Shown: positions 26,108 to 34,117 of the stretch, one piece after another
Position numbering within the stretch: the stretch's first letter is position 1
How the letters are laid out: each line of letters begins with the position of its first letter
NCBI GenBank assembly: GCA_964402685.1
Contig: CAYODE010000001.1
Coordinates: 1 to 64,000, forward strand
Origin: Aestuariivita sp964402685
Lineage (GTDB): Bacteria > Pseudomonadota > Alphaproteobacteria > Rhodobacterales > Rhodobacteraceae
Direction: 5' to 3'
DNA length: 64,000 nt
Program-made: the position numbers and the translations under genes
Notes under the pieces: model-generated
Database searches by the model: none
What the model was told of the DNA's origin: nothing
Seen by the model: only the letters and a program-made list of their open reading frames with translations

Positions 26108-27697
26108 ATGTACTCACCGGAAACAGAATACGCCTTTGACAAGGATCTGACGACACGGTTACGCGCGTTGAAAGGACCCAGACCGCGCGGATTATCGCGA
26201 TGGAGTTTCGCTCAGATGGCGTTTCTCTTCCTGATGATCTCCACGTTGTTCTGGCTTTTACTGAACACGGCCAACCGCTTTTTGGAACCAGGCGTCGTCA
26301 GGATCACGTTCATCCTGGGTATTCTGGGATTTTGGCGTTTTGGGTGGTGGTTCACACATGCGGTACGCGCTGAGATTTACGCCCGTCTGAAGTGGCCCGG
26401 CATGCGCCGCCGCGCGACCCAGCTTTGGCAAAACGGTTGGCGTCCCCGCCGATTGCACATTCAGATGACGACGTATTATGAAGAACCGGCAATCACCAAG
26501 CGTGTCATCGGCTCGATCCTAAGCCAGATCCGGCGGGAAAGGATCCCGACAACGCTCTACATTGGAACCGGATCATCTTATGACGAAATGATCATCCGCG
26601 ACTTTGTTGAAACGCATGCTCAGGACATCCCGGACGACCTGGCGAAGCTGGTTTTCCTGCGTCAGAACCAGCCGGGCAAACGCATGGCCATCGGGATGAT
26701 CCTGCGTGCCATCAACCGTCACGGGGTACAGGACGATGACCTCGTCATCTTCATGGATGGTGACGCGCTTTATGGCGACGACGTCATGGAAAAGACCCTC
26801 AGCATGTTCGGCGCAGACCCCGATCTTCAGGCTTTGACCACCGATGAAGAGGTGATTTGTTACGGTCCAAAATGGATCCAAAGCTGGTTGAATATGCGGT
26901 TCGCCCAACGGCGTCTGGCGATGCAAAGCCACGCGTTGTCGGACCAAGTGTTAACTCTGACGGGTCGCATGTCTGTTTTTCGGGCCAAGCATATGGTGAG
27001 CCATCGCTTTATCCGAACGATCGAAGCCGATCATTTGGACCATTGGCTGTGGGGACGATTTCGGTTCCTGTCCGGGGACGACAAGTCGACCTGGTACTAC
27101 ATGCTCACACAGCGGGCCAAGATGACCTATGTGCCAGATGCGACAGTCTATACAATTGAAGTAATTAAAGAAAACGGACTTGAGCGGATGGTGCAAAACT
27201 TCCGTCGCTGGTCCGGAAACATGCTGCGCAATGGCGCGCGCGCAATTGCGTTGGGCCCGTTGGTTGTTAAGCCCTTCATCTGGTGGTGCGTGGTTGATCA
27301 GCGGATTGCCATGTGGACGATGCTGGTCAGCCCGGCCATGGCCATCTTGGCCTCCGCGCATGACGCGACTTACATCTATTCCTGTTTGATTTGGGTGATG
27401 TTCTCGCGGCTGGTCCTGTGTCTATTTCTGTTCCGCTATAGCCGGACAGTGGATATGAGCTGGCCATTCATTTTGTATTTCAACCAGATCATCAACGCCT
27501 CGGTGAAAGTCTTTATGATTTTCCACCTGAGCAAGCAAAAGTGGTCGAACCGCGGCAACCAATCTGCGGGCGCTGGCGAGGGCCTGATCGCTACTTTGCA
27601 AAACGGCACGGCCAAGTTCCAGCTGGTCACGGCTGTGTCAGGCTTTTTCTTGTGCGTCGCAGTTTATGTCGGACTGATCCCCAACCCGTTTTTCTAA
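26108..27697 (+). CDS. alg8: Alg8-like family-2 processive glycosyltransferase (mannuronan synthase-like)
   Basis: 529-residue inner-membrane GT2 enzyme with hydrophobic segments at about residues 35-80 and four to five near the C-terminus. The catalytic parts are intact: MTTYYEEP, metal-binding FMDGDALYGDD, TTDEEV, and the polymer-synthase motif QNFRRW in MVQNFRRWSGNMLRN. It would polymerise GDP-mannuronate (or a related NDP-sugar) while moving the chain across the membrane. It pairs with the Alg44-like gene upstream and with genes for GDP-mannose and GDP-mannuronate synthesis downstream. Strong Alg8 resemblance by motif; product identity is inferred from neighbours. Confidence 0.84.
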   Translation: MYSPETEYAFDKDLTTRLRALKGPRPRGLSRWSFAQMAFLFLMISTLFWLLLNTANRFLEPGVVRITFILGILGFWRFGWWFTHAVRAEIYARLKWPGMRRRATQLWQNGWRPRRLHIQMTTYYEEPAITKRVIGSILSQIRRERIPTTLYIGTGSSYDEMIIRDFVETHAQDIPDDLAKLVFLRQNQPGKRMAIGMILRAINRHGVQDDDLVIFMDGDALYGDDVMEKTLSMFGADPDLQALTTDEEVICYGPKWIQSWLNMRFAQRRLAMQSHALSDQVLTLTGRMSVFRAKHMVSHRFIRTIEADHLDHWLWGRFRFLSGDDKSTWYYMLTQRAKMTYVPDATVYTIEVIKENGLERMVQNFRRWSGNMLRNGARAIALGPLVVKPFIWWCVVDQRIAMWTMLVSPAMAILASAHDATYIYSCLIWVMFSRLVLCLFLFRYSRTVDMSWPFILYFNQIINASVKVFMIFHLSKQKWSNRGNQSAGAGEGLIATLQNGTAKFQLVTAVSGFFLCVAVYVGLIPNPFF

Positions 27698-27784
27698 CCA
27701 CCTATCCTTTTGGATAACTCCCCCCTCGAAAGGGCGCGTCGACCCTACCACGGGACAGGAGATGCAACAAAATCAACAGGCTAT

Positions 27785-27820
27785 CACTAGATCATCGAAA
27801 CGGGCTGCAAGCCCCTAGTG
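27785..27820 (+). promoter_or_regulatory. Stem-loop in the algA leader
   Basis: Outer arms CACTAG/CTAGTG enclose an inner hairpin GGGC-TGCAA-GCCC, ending 10 bp before the algA start codon and touching its ribosome binding site (GTGGAG). It could modulate translation of algA relative to the upstream membrane-protein genes. No protein or ligand is implied by the sequence. Confidence 0.4.
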
Positions 27821-27830
27821 GAGAAAACCA

Positions 27831-29261
27831 ATGATCTATCCAGTTATCCTTGCCGGCGGGTCGGGCACACGTCTGTGGCCATTGTCCCGCAAAAGCTACC
27901 CAAAGCAGTTTGCCCAAATCACAGGTGAAACCAGCCTGTTTCAACAAACGATTGCACGCGTGTCGGCTCCTGATTTTGGCGCGCCCATCGTGATGACGAA
28001 CGCTGATTTCCGTTTTGTCGTCGCAGAGCAGTTGGCCGCCGAAGGAACCGACGACGCAGAGATCATTATCGAGCCGGCACCGCGAAACACAGCCCCCGCA
28101 ATTCTGACCGCAGCGCTGCGTCTGGAAAGCACGCCTGATGCGATCATGCTGGTCGCACCTTCTGACCATGTCGTCACAAATGAGGCCGCCTTTCTGCGTG
28201 CGGTCCGAGCTGCAGTTCTGGCTGCCGATGAAGGCGCGGTGACAACCTTTGGCATTCGTCCCGACCGTCCTGAGACTGGCTACGGGTATCTGGAAACCAA
28301 GGCCGCCCCGCGCGGGGAGCCCGTCCTGCCCCTAACTCGCTTTGTCGAAAAGCCTGACCAAAAGACAGCGGAACAGATGGTGTCTGATGGGAATTATCTT
28401 TGGAACGCCGGCATCTTTATGTTCCGGGTTGATGCAATCCTGAAAGCATTCGAAACCCACGCGCCCGATCTGATTGGCCCCTGCCGCGCAGCCCTCTCGT
28501 TGGCACGGACCGATCTGGACTTTACCCGTTTGGATGCAGATGCCTATTCCCGAGCTGCTGATATCTCGATCGACTACGCGGTGATGGAGAAACACGACGC
28601 GCTATCCGTTGTGCCAATGGACGCTGGATGGTCTGACTTGGGCAGCTGGAATTCTGTCTGGGGCGTCGAAGCCCGTGATGCCGATGGCAACGCGCTCAGC
28701 GCATCTGCCACGGCCATCGATTGTTCGGACACCCTTCTGCGCAGTGTCGACAGTGATATCGAAATCGTCGGTCTTGGGTTGGATGGTATTGCTGCCGTCG
28801 CAACGCGGGATGCTGTTCTTGTGGCTGACATGCGTGACACCGAAAAGATGCGCCAGGTTGTGACCAAACTCAAAAGCAAGGGTGTCAAGCAAGCAGAAGA
28901 GTTCCAGCGTTGTCACCGCCCATGGGGATACTATGAAACACTGACACTGGGAAAACGGTTCCAGGTCAAGCGCATCATGGTCAAGCCAGGCGCGCAGCTC
29001 AGCCTGCAAAGCCATATGCATCGGGCTGAACACTGGGTCGTTGTGGAAGGTTCCGCGAATGTCACAATCGGCGAAACGGTGACGCTGCTTTCTGAAAACG
29101 AAAGTACATACATCCCACTGGGTGAAATCCACCGCCTGGAAAACCCGGGCAAGGTTCCTCTGCATCTTATCGAAGTTCAGTCCGGCGCCTATTTGGGTGA
29201 GGATGACATCATCCGATACGAGGACATTTACGACAGAGCGGACGCCCAAGAAGCCGCATAA
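27831..29261 (+). CDS. algA: Mannose-1-phosphate guanylyltransferase / mannose-6-phosphate isomerase (AlgA/ManC type)
   Basis: Bifunctional cytoplasmic enzyme of 476 residues, the usual length for AlgA/ManC. The N-terminal nucleotidyltransferase has the signature LAGGSGTRLWPLSRKSYPKQF at residues 6-26 and FVEKPDQKTAEQM. The C-terminal cupin isomerase domain starts near residue 360 (RPWGYYETL) and contains the zinc-binding GAQLSLQSHMHRAEHW. It makes GDP-mannose, feeding AlgD encoded next. Followed by a strong terminator at 29291, so algD is expressed separately or by read-through. Confidence 0.95.
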   Translation: MIYPVILAGGSGTRLWPLSRKSYPKQFAQITGETSLFQQTIARVSAPDFGAPIVMTNADFRFVVAEQLAAEGTDDAEIIIEPAPRNTAPAILTAALRLESTPDAIMLVAPSDHVVTNEAAFLRAVRAAVLAADEGAVTTFGIRPDRPETGYGYLETKAAPRGEPVLPLTRFVEKPDQKTAEQMVSDGNYLWNAGIFMFRVDAILKAFETHAPDLIGPCRAALSLARTDLDFTRLDADAYSRAADISIDYAVMEKHDALSVVPMDAGWSDLGSWNSVWGVEARDADGNALSASATAIDCSDTLLRSVDSDIEIVGLGLDGIAAVATRDAVLVADMRDTEKMRQVVTKLKSKGVKQAEEFQRCHRPWGYYETLTLGKRFQVKRIMVKPGAQLSLQSHMHRAEHWVVVEGSANVTIGETVTLLSENESTYIPLGEIHRLENPGKVPLHLIEVQSGAYLGEDDIIRYEDIYDRADAQEAA

Positions 29262-29290
29262 CGCCACTCACTGGTACTCTCCATAACTTG

Positions 29291-29321
29291 CCCCGCGACA
29301 CCAGGTTCGCGGGGTTTTTTT
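29291..29321 (+). terminator. Intrinsic terminator after algA
   Basis: Perfect 8-bp stem CCCCGCGA/TCGCGGGG with an 8-nt loop followed by a run of seven T, 30 bp behind the algA stop. Confidence 0.9.
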
Positions 29322-29469
29322 GTGCGATCACAAAGGAGAGCAACGGCTAGCCATAAGGATAGCCGAGATGATCCAAGGGGCGCACACATATCCTTTCACT
29401 GAAAACATTCACTTGTTTCAGGGGGTTACAAATCTGGCAACGAAACACTCTGCCAGGAGAACCCAAAAG

Positions 29470-30870
29470 ATGATGGATATGACTGCCCTTGACCTGCACC
29501 AAGCGACGCCGGTCCTTCACCCTGTTCCAGACACCAAACCCGCCGTCAGCGTTGTTGGTCTTGGCTATGTCGGCGCGGTTTCCACCGCCTGCTTGGCAAG
29601 CCTCGGACATCGCGTTGTTGGCATCGATATCGATCCTGCAAAATGCGATCAAATTGCACGCGGAGAGTCGCCCATTCACGAAAAAGACTTGGGCAAACTG
29701 CTGTCCGATGGCGTCGCGAATGATCTCATTACAGCGACCGATGATCTTGCCTGGGCGGTTCGTGACACCGACGTAACCTTTGTCTCTGTCGGCACCCCAA
29801 CGGCCGCAGATGGCGGTTGTGACTACCAGTACATCGAGGCGGCCGCGCGCAGCATTGGTGTGGGCATCGCTCAGAAAGACGAATTTCATGTGGTGGTCAT
29901 GCGCTGCTCGATCCCTCCGGGAACAACGCTTGGTGTGATGGCACCCATCATCGAAAAAATCTCCGAGAAGAAGCTGGGCGTTGATTTCGGTGTCGCTTTC
30001 AATCCTGAGTTTCTGCGTGAGGGCGTTGCGGTAGCGGATTTTTATGCCCCCCCGAAAACGGTTGTTGGCGCAACTGACGACCGGACAGCCCGCATCGTTG
30101 CGCGCATGTTCGATCCGGTGGACGACAACGTGATCACTACGTCGATCGAAACGGCAGAGATGGTCAAATATGTCGACAACGTCTGGCACGCCGCAAAAGT
30201 CTGCTTTGCCAATGAAGTGGGTCGCCTATGCAAGCCACTGGGCGTCGATAGCCATCAGGTGATGGACATCTTTGTCCAAGACACAAAACTGAACCTCAGC
30301 CCCTATTACCTGAAACCGGGCTTTGCATATGGCGGCTCTTGCCTGCCGAAGGAAGTGCGTGCCGTCGCTCATATCGGCGACAAGATCGGCGTTGACATTC
30401 CCATGATCCAATCCTTGGGCCAATCAAACGACGCACATATTGCCCGCGCGGCAGAAATGGCTTTGGAAACTGGGGCCCGGAAGGTCACCGTTCTTGGCGC
30501 AGCGTTCAAACCCGGTACTGATGATCTGCGCGAAAGCCCAATCCTTGAGGTGATTGCCTCGCTTTGTGACGCCGGCGTCGATGTCAGCGTACATGACACG
30601 GCCATCACGTCCGAGACAAACATCGAAGGGCAGCTCGCCTATGTGCGCCACGGCAGCCCAGGCTTGCAGCGATTGGCAGGTGAACTGCGCGGCATGCTGA
30701 CGGACGACCTTTCAGCCAGCGTGGAGGCGGCTGATACCATTATCCTGTGCCACCCGCATGACGAGTACAAAGACGTGCTCCGCCGAGTTGAAGGGAAGAC
30801 CGTCATCGACCTTGTTCGTGCGAATACGGACGTTCAGGACACCACTCACGTGAACGGAATTGGGTGGTGA
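29470..30870 (+). CDS. algD: GDP-mannose 6-dehydrogenase (AlgD type)
   Basis: Cytoplasmic four-electron dehydrogenase of 466 residues converting GDP-mannose to GDP-mannuronate. N-terminal Rossmann motif GLGYVGAVSTACLASLGH, the substrate-binding FNPEFLREG, MVKYVDNVWHAAKVCFANE and catalytic Cys291 in FAYGGSCLPKEVRA. The combination closely follows AlgD and is unlike UDP-glucose dehydrogenases in the VKYVDNVWHAAK region. ATG at 29470 has CCAGGAG upstream and lies 208 bp after algA, behind a terminator, so it may have its own promoter. It completes the precursor supply for the Alg8-like synthase. Confidence 0.94.
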   Translation: MMDMTALDLHQATPVLHPVPDTKPAVSVVGLGYVGAVSTACLASLGHRVVGIDIDPAKCDQIARGESPIHEKDLGKLLSDGVANDLITATDDLAWAVRDTDVTFVSVGTPTAADGGCDYQYIEAAARSIGVGIAQKDEFHVVVMRCSIPPGTTLGVMAPIIEKISEKKLGVDFGVAFNPEFLREGVAVADFYAPPKTVVGATDDRTARIVARMFDPVDDNVITTSIETAEMVKYVDNVWHAAKVCFANEVGRLCKPLGVDSHQVMDIFVQDTKLNLSPYYLKPGFAYGGSCLPKEVRAVAHIGDKIGVDIPMIQSLGQSNDAHIARAAEMALETGARKVTVLGAAFKPGTDDLRESPILEVIASLCDAGVDVSVHDTAITSETNIEGQLAYVRHGSPGLQRLAGELRGMLTDDLSASVEAADTIILCHPHDEYKDVLRRVEGKTVIDLVRANTDVQDTTHVNGIGW

Positions 30871-30876
30871 TCATGT

Positions 30877-30904
30877 CTGGCGGTCGTAGTGACCGCCAGC
30901 TTTT
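30877..30904 (+). terminator. Hairpin between algD and the RTX gene
   Basis: Perfect 9-bp stem CTGGCGGTC/GACCGCCAG with a 5-nt loop followed by CTTTT, 6 bp after the algD stop and 19 bp before the RTX gene start. Short T-run, so a partial terminator or attenuator. Confidence 0.7.
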
Positions 30905-30922
30905 CACATAGGAGAAACTGAA

Positions 30923-33484
30923 ATGCCAAGTCTGATTGGCGGAACCGGCGTGAACGACACGCTGATTGGTTCCGCAAACCCCGACATCATCACCGGCCTT
31001 GCCGGTGATGATGTCATCCTCGGCAACGGTCAAAACGACACGTTGTACGGCGACTACTCCGATCCTAACCTGCTGTCAGGGACAGATCGCATCAAGTCAT
31101 TTACAGGCTACGCCGAAAGCGGCGATTGGGCTGTGAACGAGCTTGATGCCGGTCACCAAGAAATGACCCAAACTGTTCAAACCGAAGCTGGTGGTGTGTA
31201 TTCGATTTCGTTCTCATTAGCGGCGAACTTTGCCGCGGGACGCACAAACGCGGCTATTGAAGTCCTGATCGACGGAGAAGTCGTTGACACAGTGTCCACC
31301 GATAGTGGTGCGTTCTCGGACTACACACTGCAGTTCACGGCACAAGACAGCGATACCGAGATCACCTTTCGCTCCATCGACGCGGGAAATGGAGCAAACG
31401 CAATCAATACGGACGGTCCCGCCTTTTATTACGAAACCGAAAAGGAGCTTGGCGGGGAAACATATACAGTCGCCGCGTTTGCGGATGGGCAATCTAATCT
31501 GTACCAGGTGCTGAACGGCACACTGTATGTCTATGACACCCAGTCAAATACATATGAGCAGGCGGGGGCCGACGGTACGGTCAATGTCAACTCGCTGGGG
31601 TTTAACTCCGAAGACAACTTGCTCTATGCGATCGCCGTTGGTGACGGTGTTGATTCTCAAGGAAATGCAGTCAGCAAATCAGACTTGGTCATGATTGACG
31701 CACGTGGCGACAGTTATCTTGTGGGGTCCACGCCCTACCGATCATGGACCGGCGATTTTGATGACAAAGGGAACCTCTGGTCGTTTGAGGCGGACATGGA
31801 CCGTGTCACGGTAATCGATGTCGACAAGTTCGACGCAGACGGAAACCCTGAAACAACCGTTTACAAGTTCGACAATAACCTCGTGACGGACAAGTATTAT
31901 GACCTCGCCTTTGACGCCCAAACACAGACATTTAGAGGGGTCTCACGTCCTTCAGCAGAAGGCGCCAATACGACGCTTTTAATTGTCGACATCTCAAGCG
32001 GAACGCCGGAGTTCTCGACGATCCCCGTGACCAGCACTGTCATCGACGGTGTCGCTCAAGACGGCGTTCCGTTGATGACGTTTGGAGCAGCGATCTTTGA
32101 TGCGGACGGGAATTTGTACGTTGGCGGCAACGGTGGTGATCACGACATGAACGATGCCACAGCGACGTCAGGTGGCATCTATAAAATCGTGATTGACGAG
32201 GTCACAAATGAAGCCTCCTTGGAACTGATGGCCGCCGCGCCAAAATCCTATTCCAACGATGGTGCTGCAGATCCGACGGCAGAAAGTCCGTTTGCAGATG
32301 TTGATCTGAACAGCAGCGTGCTGCTGCGTGATCTTTCACTTGTCGCAACCGTCGAAGGTGAATTGACCTATGATGACCAACTCCGCGGCGGGGCCGGGGC
32401 CGATATGGTGTCCGGAGGGATCGGCGACGATGTTGCCTATGGCGACGGCGCAGGCGACGAGATGCGCGGCGACGACGGCAACGATGTCCTAAACGGGGGA
32501 TCGGGTCAGATCGACAACGGCATTATCTCGGTCTACGACGACGCGGGTAATCGGTTTGATCAGTACGGTAATCCACTGCCCGAAGACGATGACGCGCTCT
32601 ATGGCGGTGCCGGAGACGACGATCTTTCCGGGTCAGCTGGCCATGATATGCTTGATGGCGGTGAGGGCTCAGATGTTCTGAAAGGTGGGTCCGGCGACGA
32701 CTCCCTCTATGGCGGATCTGAAAACGATACGCTCAGCGGGGGTCGCGAAAATGACCGTCTTTATGGACAGGATGGCGAAGACAGCCTGGATGGTGGGTCT
32801 GGTGATGATATCCTGGACGGCGGTGAGGGCTCAGACCATCTCAAGGGTGGCAGCGGGCATGACGACCTGCATGGCGGTGCCGGATCCGATGAGTTGGATG
32901 GCGGATCTGGAAACGACGTGTTGTCCGGCGGCGAAGGCGAGGATCGGCTGAAAGGTGGATCTAACGACGACATCTTGAACGGCGACGCTGGACAGGATTT
33001 TCTGGACGGTGGCACTGGTAATGACACGCTGAATGGCGGCGACGGCAATGACAAAGTTCTTGGCGGCAGCGGCGATGACCATGTTCAGGGTGGCGACGGC
33101 GACGACTACCTGACGGGTTGGAGCGGCGACGATGTCCTGAATGGCGGTGCCGGGAACGATCGGATTTATCTGGGTGCGGGCTTTGATGTCGCGACAGGCG
33201 GCGCAGATGCCGACCGTTTCGTCTTCCGCACGGACGATATCGACCAAAGCCTGGATGTGATCACCGATTTCTGTTGTGACGATGGGGATCTGCTCGACCT
33301 GCGTCAGCTGAACGCCTTGTCGGATGGCGACACGGCACGGAGCTGGTTAACGGCCAATTCCTGGCTCAACGCGAACAATGATGTGGAGATGGATCTGGGA
33401 TCCGGAACAACATTGCGGCTCGAAGGTTTGGAGTTCACAGAAACCGCGCAGATCCAAGACTTGGCAGAGAGTTTCTTGTTCTAG
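30923..33484 (+). CDS. Large secreted RTX calcium-binding repeat protein of the polysaccharide locus
   Basis: 853 residues. A short RTX-like motif set at residues 5-45 (GVNDTLIGSANPDIITGLAGDD) is followed by a beta-sandwich region about 55-165 resembling a carbohydrate-binding module, and by a propeller-like region about 170-450 (LYQVLNGTLYVYDTQSNTY). A long block of nonapeptide calcium-binding repeats runs from about 486 to 770 (GGSGDD, GGEGSD, GGAGND types). The C-terminus (LAESFLF) fits a type I secretion signal. Unlike AlgE epimerases, no parallel-beta-helix catalytic module is visible. AGGAG precedes the ATG. Location implies a matrix or polymer-binding protein; no type I secretion genes are in the window. 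Confidence 0.85.
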   Translation: MPSLIGGTGVNDTLIGSANPDIITGLAGDDVILGNGQNDTLYGDYSDPNLLSGTDRIKSFTGYAESGDWAVNELDAGHQEMTQTVQTEAGGVYSISFSLAANFAAGRTNAAIEVLIDGEVVDTVSTDSGAFSDYTLQFTAQDSDTEITFRSIDAGNGANAINTDGPAFYYETEKELGGETYTVAAFADGQSNLYQVLNGTLYVYDTQSNTYEQAGADGTVNVNSLGFNSEDNLLYAIAVGDGVDSQGNAVSKSDLVMIDARGDSYLVGSTPYRSWTGDFDDKGNLWSFEADMDRVTVIDVDKFDADGNPETTVYKFDNNLVTDKYYDLAFDAQTQTFRGVSRPSAEGANTTLLIVDISSGTPEFSTIPVTSTVIDGVAQDGVPLMTFGAAIFDADGNLYVGGNGGDHDMNDATATSGGIYKIVIDEVTNEASLELMAAAPKSYSNDGAADPTAESPFADVDLNSSVLLRDLSLVATVEGELTYDDQLRGGAGADMVSGGIGDDVAYGDGAGDEMRGDDGNDVLNGGSGQIDNGIISVYDDAGNRFDQYGNPLPEDDDALYGGAGDDDLSGSAGHDMLDGGEGSDVLKGGSGDDSLYGGSENDTLSGGRENDRLYGQDGEDSLDGGSGDDILDGGEGSDHLKGGSGHDDLHGGAGSDELDGGSGNDVLSGGEGEDRLKGGSNDDILNGDAGQDFLDGGTGNDTLNGGDGNDKVLGGSGDDHVQGGDGDDYLTGWSGDDVLNGGAGNDRIYLGAGFDVATGGADADRFVFRTDDIDQSLDVITDFCCDDGDLLDLRQLNALSDGDTARSWLTANSWLNANNDVEMDLGSGTTLRLEGLEFTETAQIQDLAESFLF

Positions 33485-33495
33485 ACATCTAAGCG

Positions 33496-33527
33496 AAGAG
33501 GCCGGTCAAAAAAGGCCGGCCTCTTTT
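33496..33527 (+). terminator. Terminator of the RTX gene, overlapping the response-regulator 3' end
   Basis: Perfect 10-bp stem AAGAGGCCGG/CCGGCCTCTT with a 10-nt loop, followed by TT. The T-rich side is on the plus strand. The minus-strand response regulator stops inside the loop at 33506, so the two convergent operons share this element. Confidence 0.75.
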
Positions 33528-34117
33528 GCAATCATCGCGGCCTGCGTGCGGTTTTTTGCATTCAGCTTTCTGCACGTCGTCTTAACATGCAATTTGATTG
33601 TCACCTCTTGTAGATCCAATTCACGGGCAATCTCTTTGTTGGACAGTCCGCGACATAAACCGCTCAACACCTCTAGCTCGCGCTGGCTCAAGCCTTTTGC
33701 AATTGGATTTTCGGGTTCAGGTTCTTCAGCCGTCATAAATTTGACGGGGACGAACGTTTCGCCCGCCGCCATGAACCGAACCGCGTTGATCAAAGATTTG
33801 GCGCCCATGGTCTTTGGAAGAAAGCCTATCGCGCCGGCATCCAAAGCCTCTTGCGCAATGGCTTTGGGCGCAATGCCCGACATGATCGCCACGGGTCGAC
33901 CGTCGCCGGCGTCCATTGCTTTTTCGAGCCCCTCCAAGCCATTCATGCCCGGCATCGAGTAATCCAGTAGGATCAAATCAAACAGGGTTTTTCGGGCCGC
34001 ATCGCACGCCTCGTCCAGGTCTGCGACCGCCGTCACCTGAATATCTGGCTCGTTCTCCATGAACGCGGACAACGTATCCCGTACAAGGTCATGATCATCG
34101 GCGATAAGTACTTTCAT
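33506..34117 (-). CDS. NarL/LuxR-type response regulator
   Basis: 203 residues. A receiver domain (residues 1-120, phospho-acceptor Asp52 in LILLDYSMPG, acidic pocket Asp7-Asp8, Lys in FLPKTMG) is followed by a LuxR-type helix-turn-helix (LSQRELEVLSGLCRGLSNKEIARELDLQEVTIKLHVK). The ATG at 34117 overlaps the kinase stop as ATGA, so kinase and regulator are made together. It would be the DNA-binding output of the NosP/LOV kinase module. Targets are unknown; the convergent alginate-like locus is one candidate. Confidence 0.93.
   Translation of the reverse strand: MKVLIADDHDLVRDTLSAFMENEPDIQVTAVADLDEACDAARKTLFDLILLDYSMPGMNGLEGLEKAMDAGDGRPVAIMSGIAPKAIAQEALDAGAIGFLPKTMGAKSLINAVRFMAAGETFVPVKFMTAEEPEPENPIAKGLSQRELEVLSGLCRGLSNKEIARELDLQEVTIKLHVKTTCRKLNAKNRTQAAMIAKEAGLF

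Noticed and set aside
29347..30189. Minus-strand 280-codon open frame
   Set aside because: Antisense to algD, which has strong family motifs; composition is typical of a GC-rich shadow frame.
32380..33230. Tandem DNA repeats as possible CRISPR or satellite
   Set aside because: The periodicity is that of coding RTX nonapeptides (27 bp, degenerate) within an intact gene; there are no spacers.
32761..33247. Minus-strand open frames with proline-serine or isoleucine-valine-rich repeats
   Set aside because: Artefact of antisense reading of the RTX nonapeptide-encoding repeats.
30923..33484. RTX protein as an AlgE-type mannuronan epimerase
   Set aside because: No parallel beta-helix or catalytic motif seen ahead of the calcium-binding repeats.
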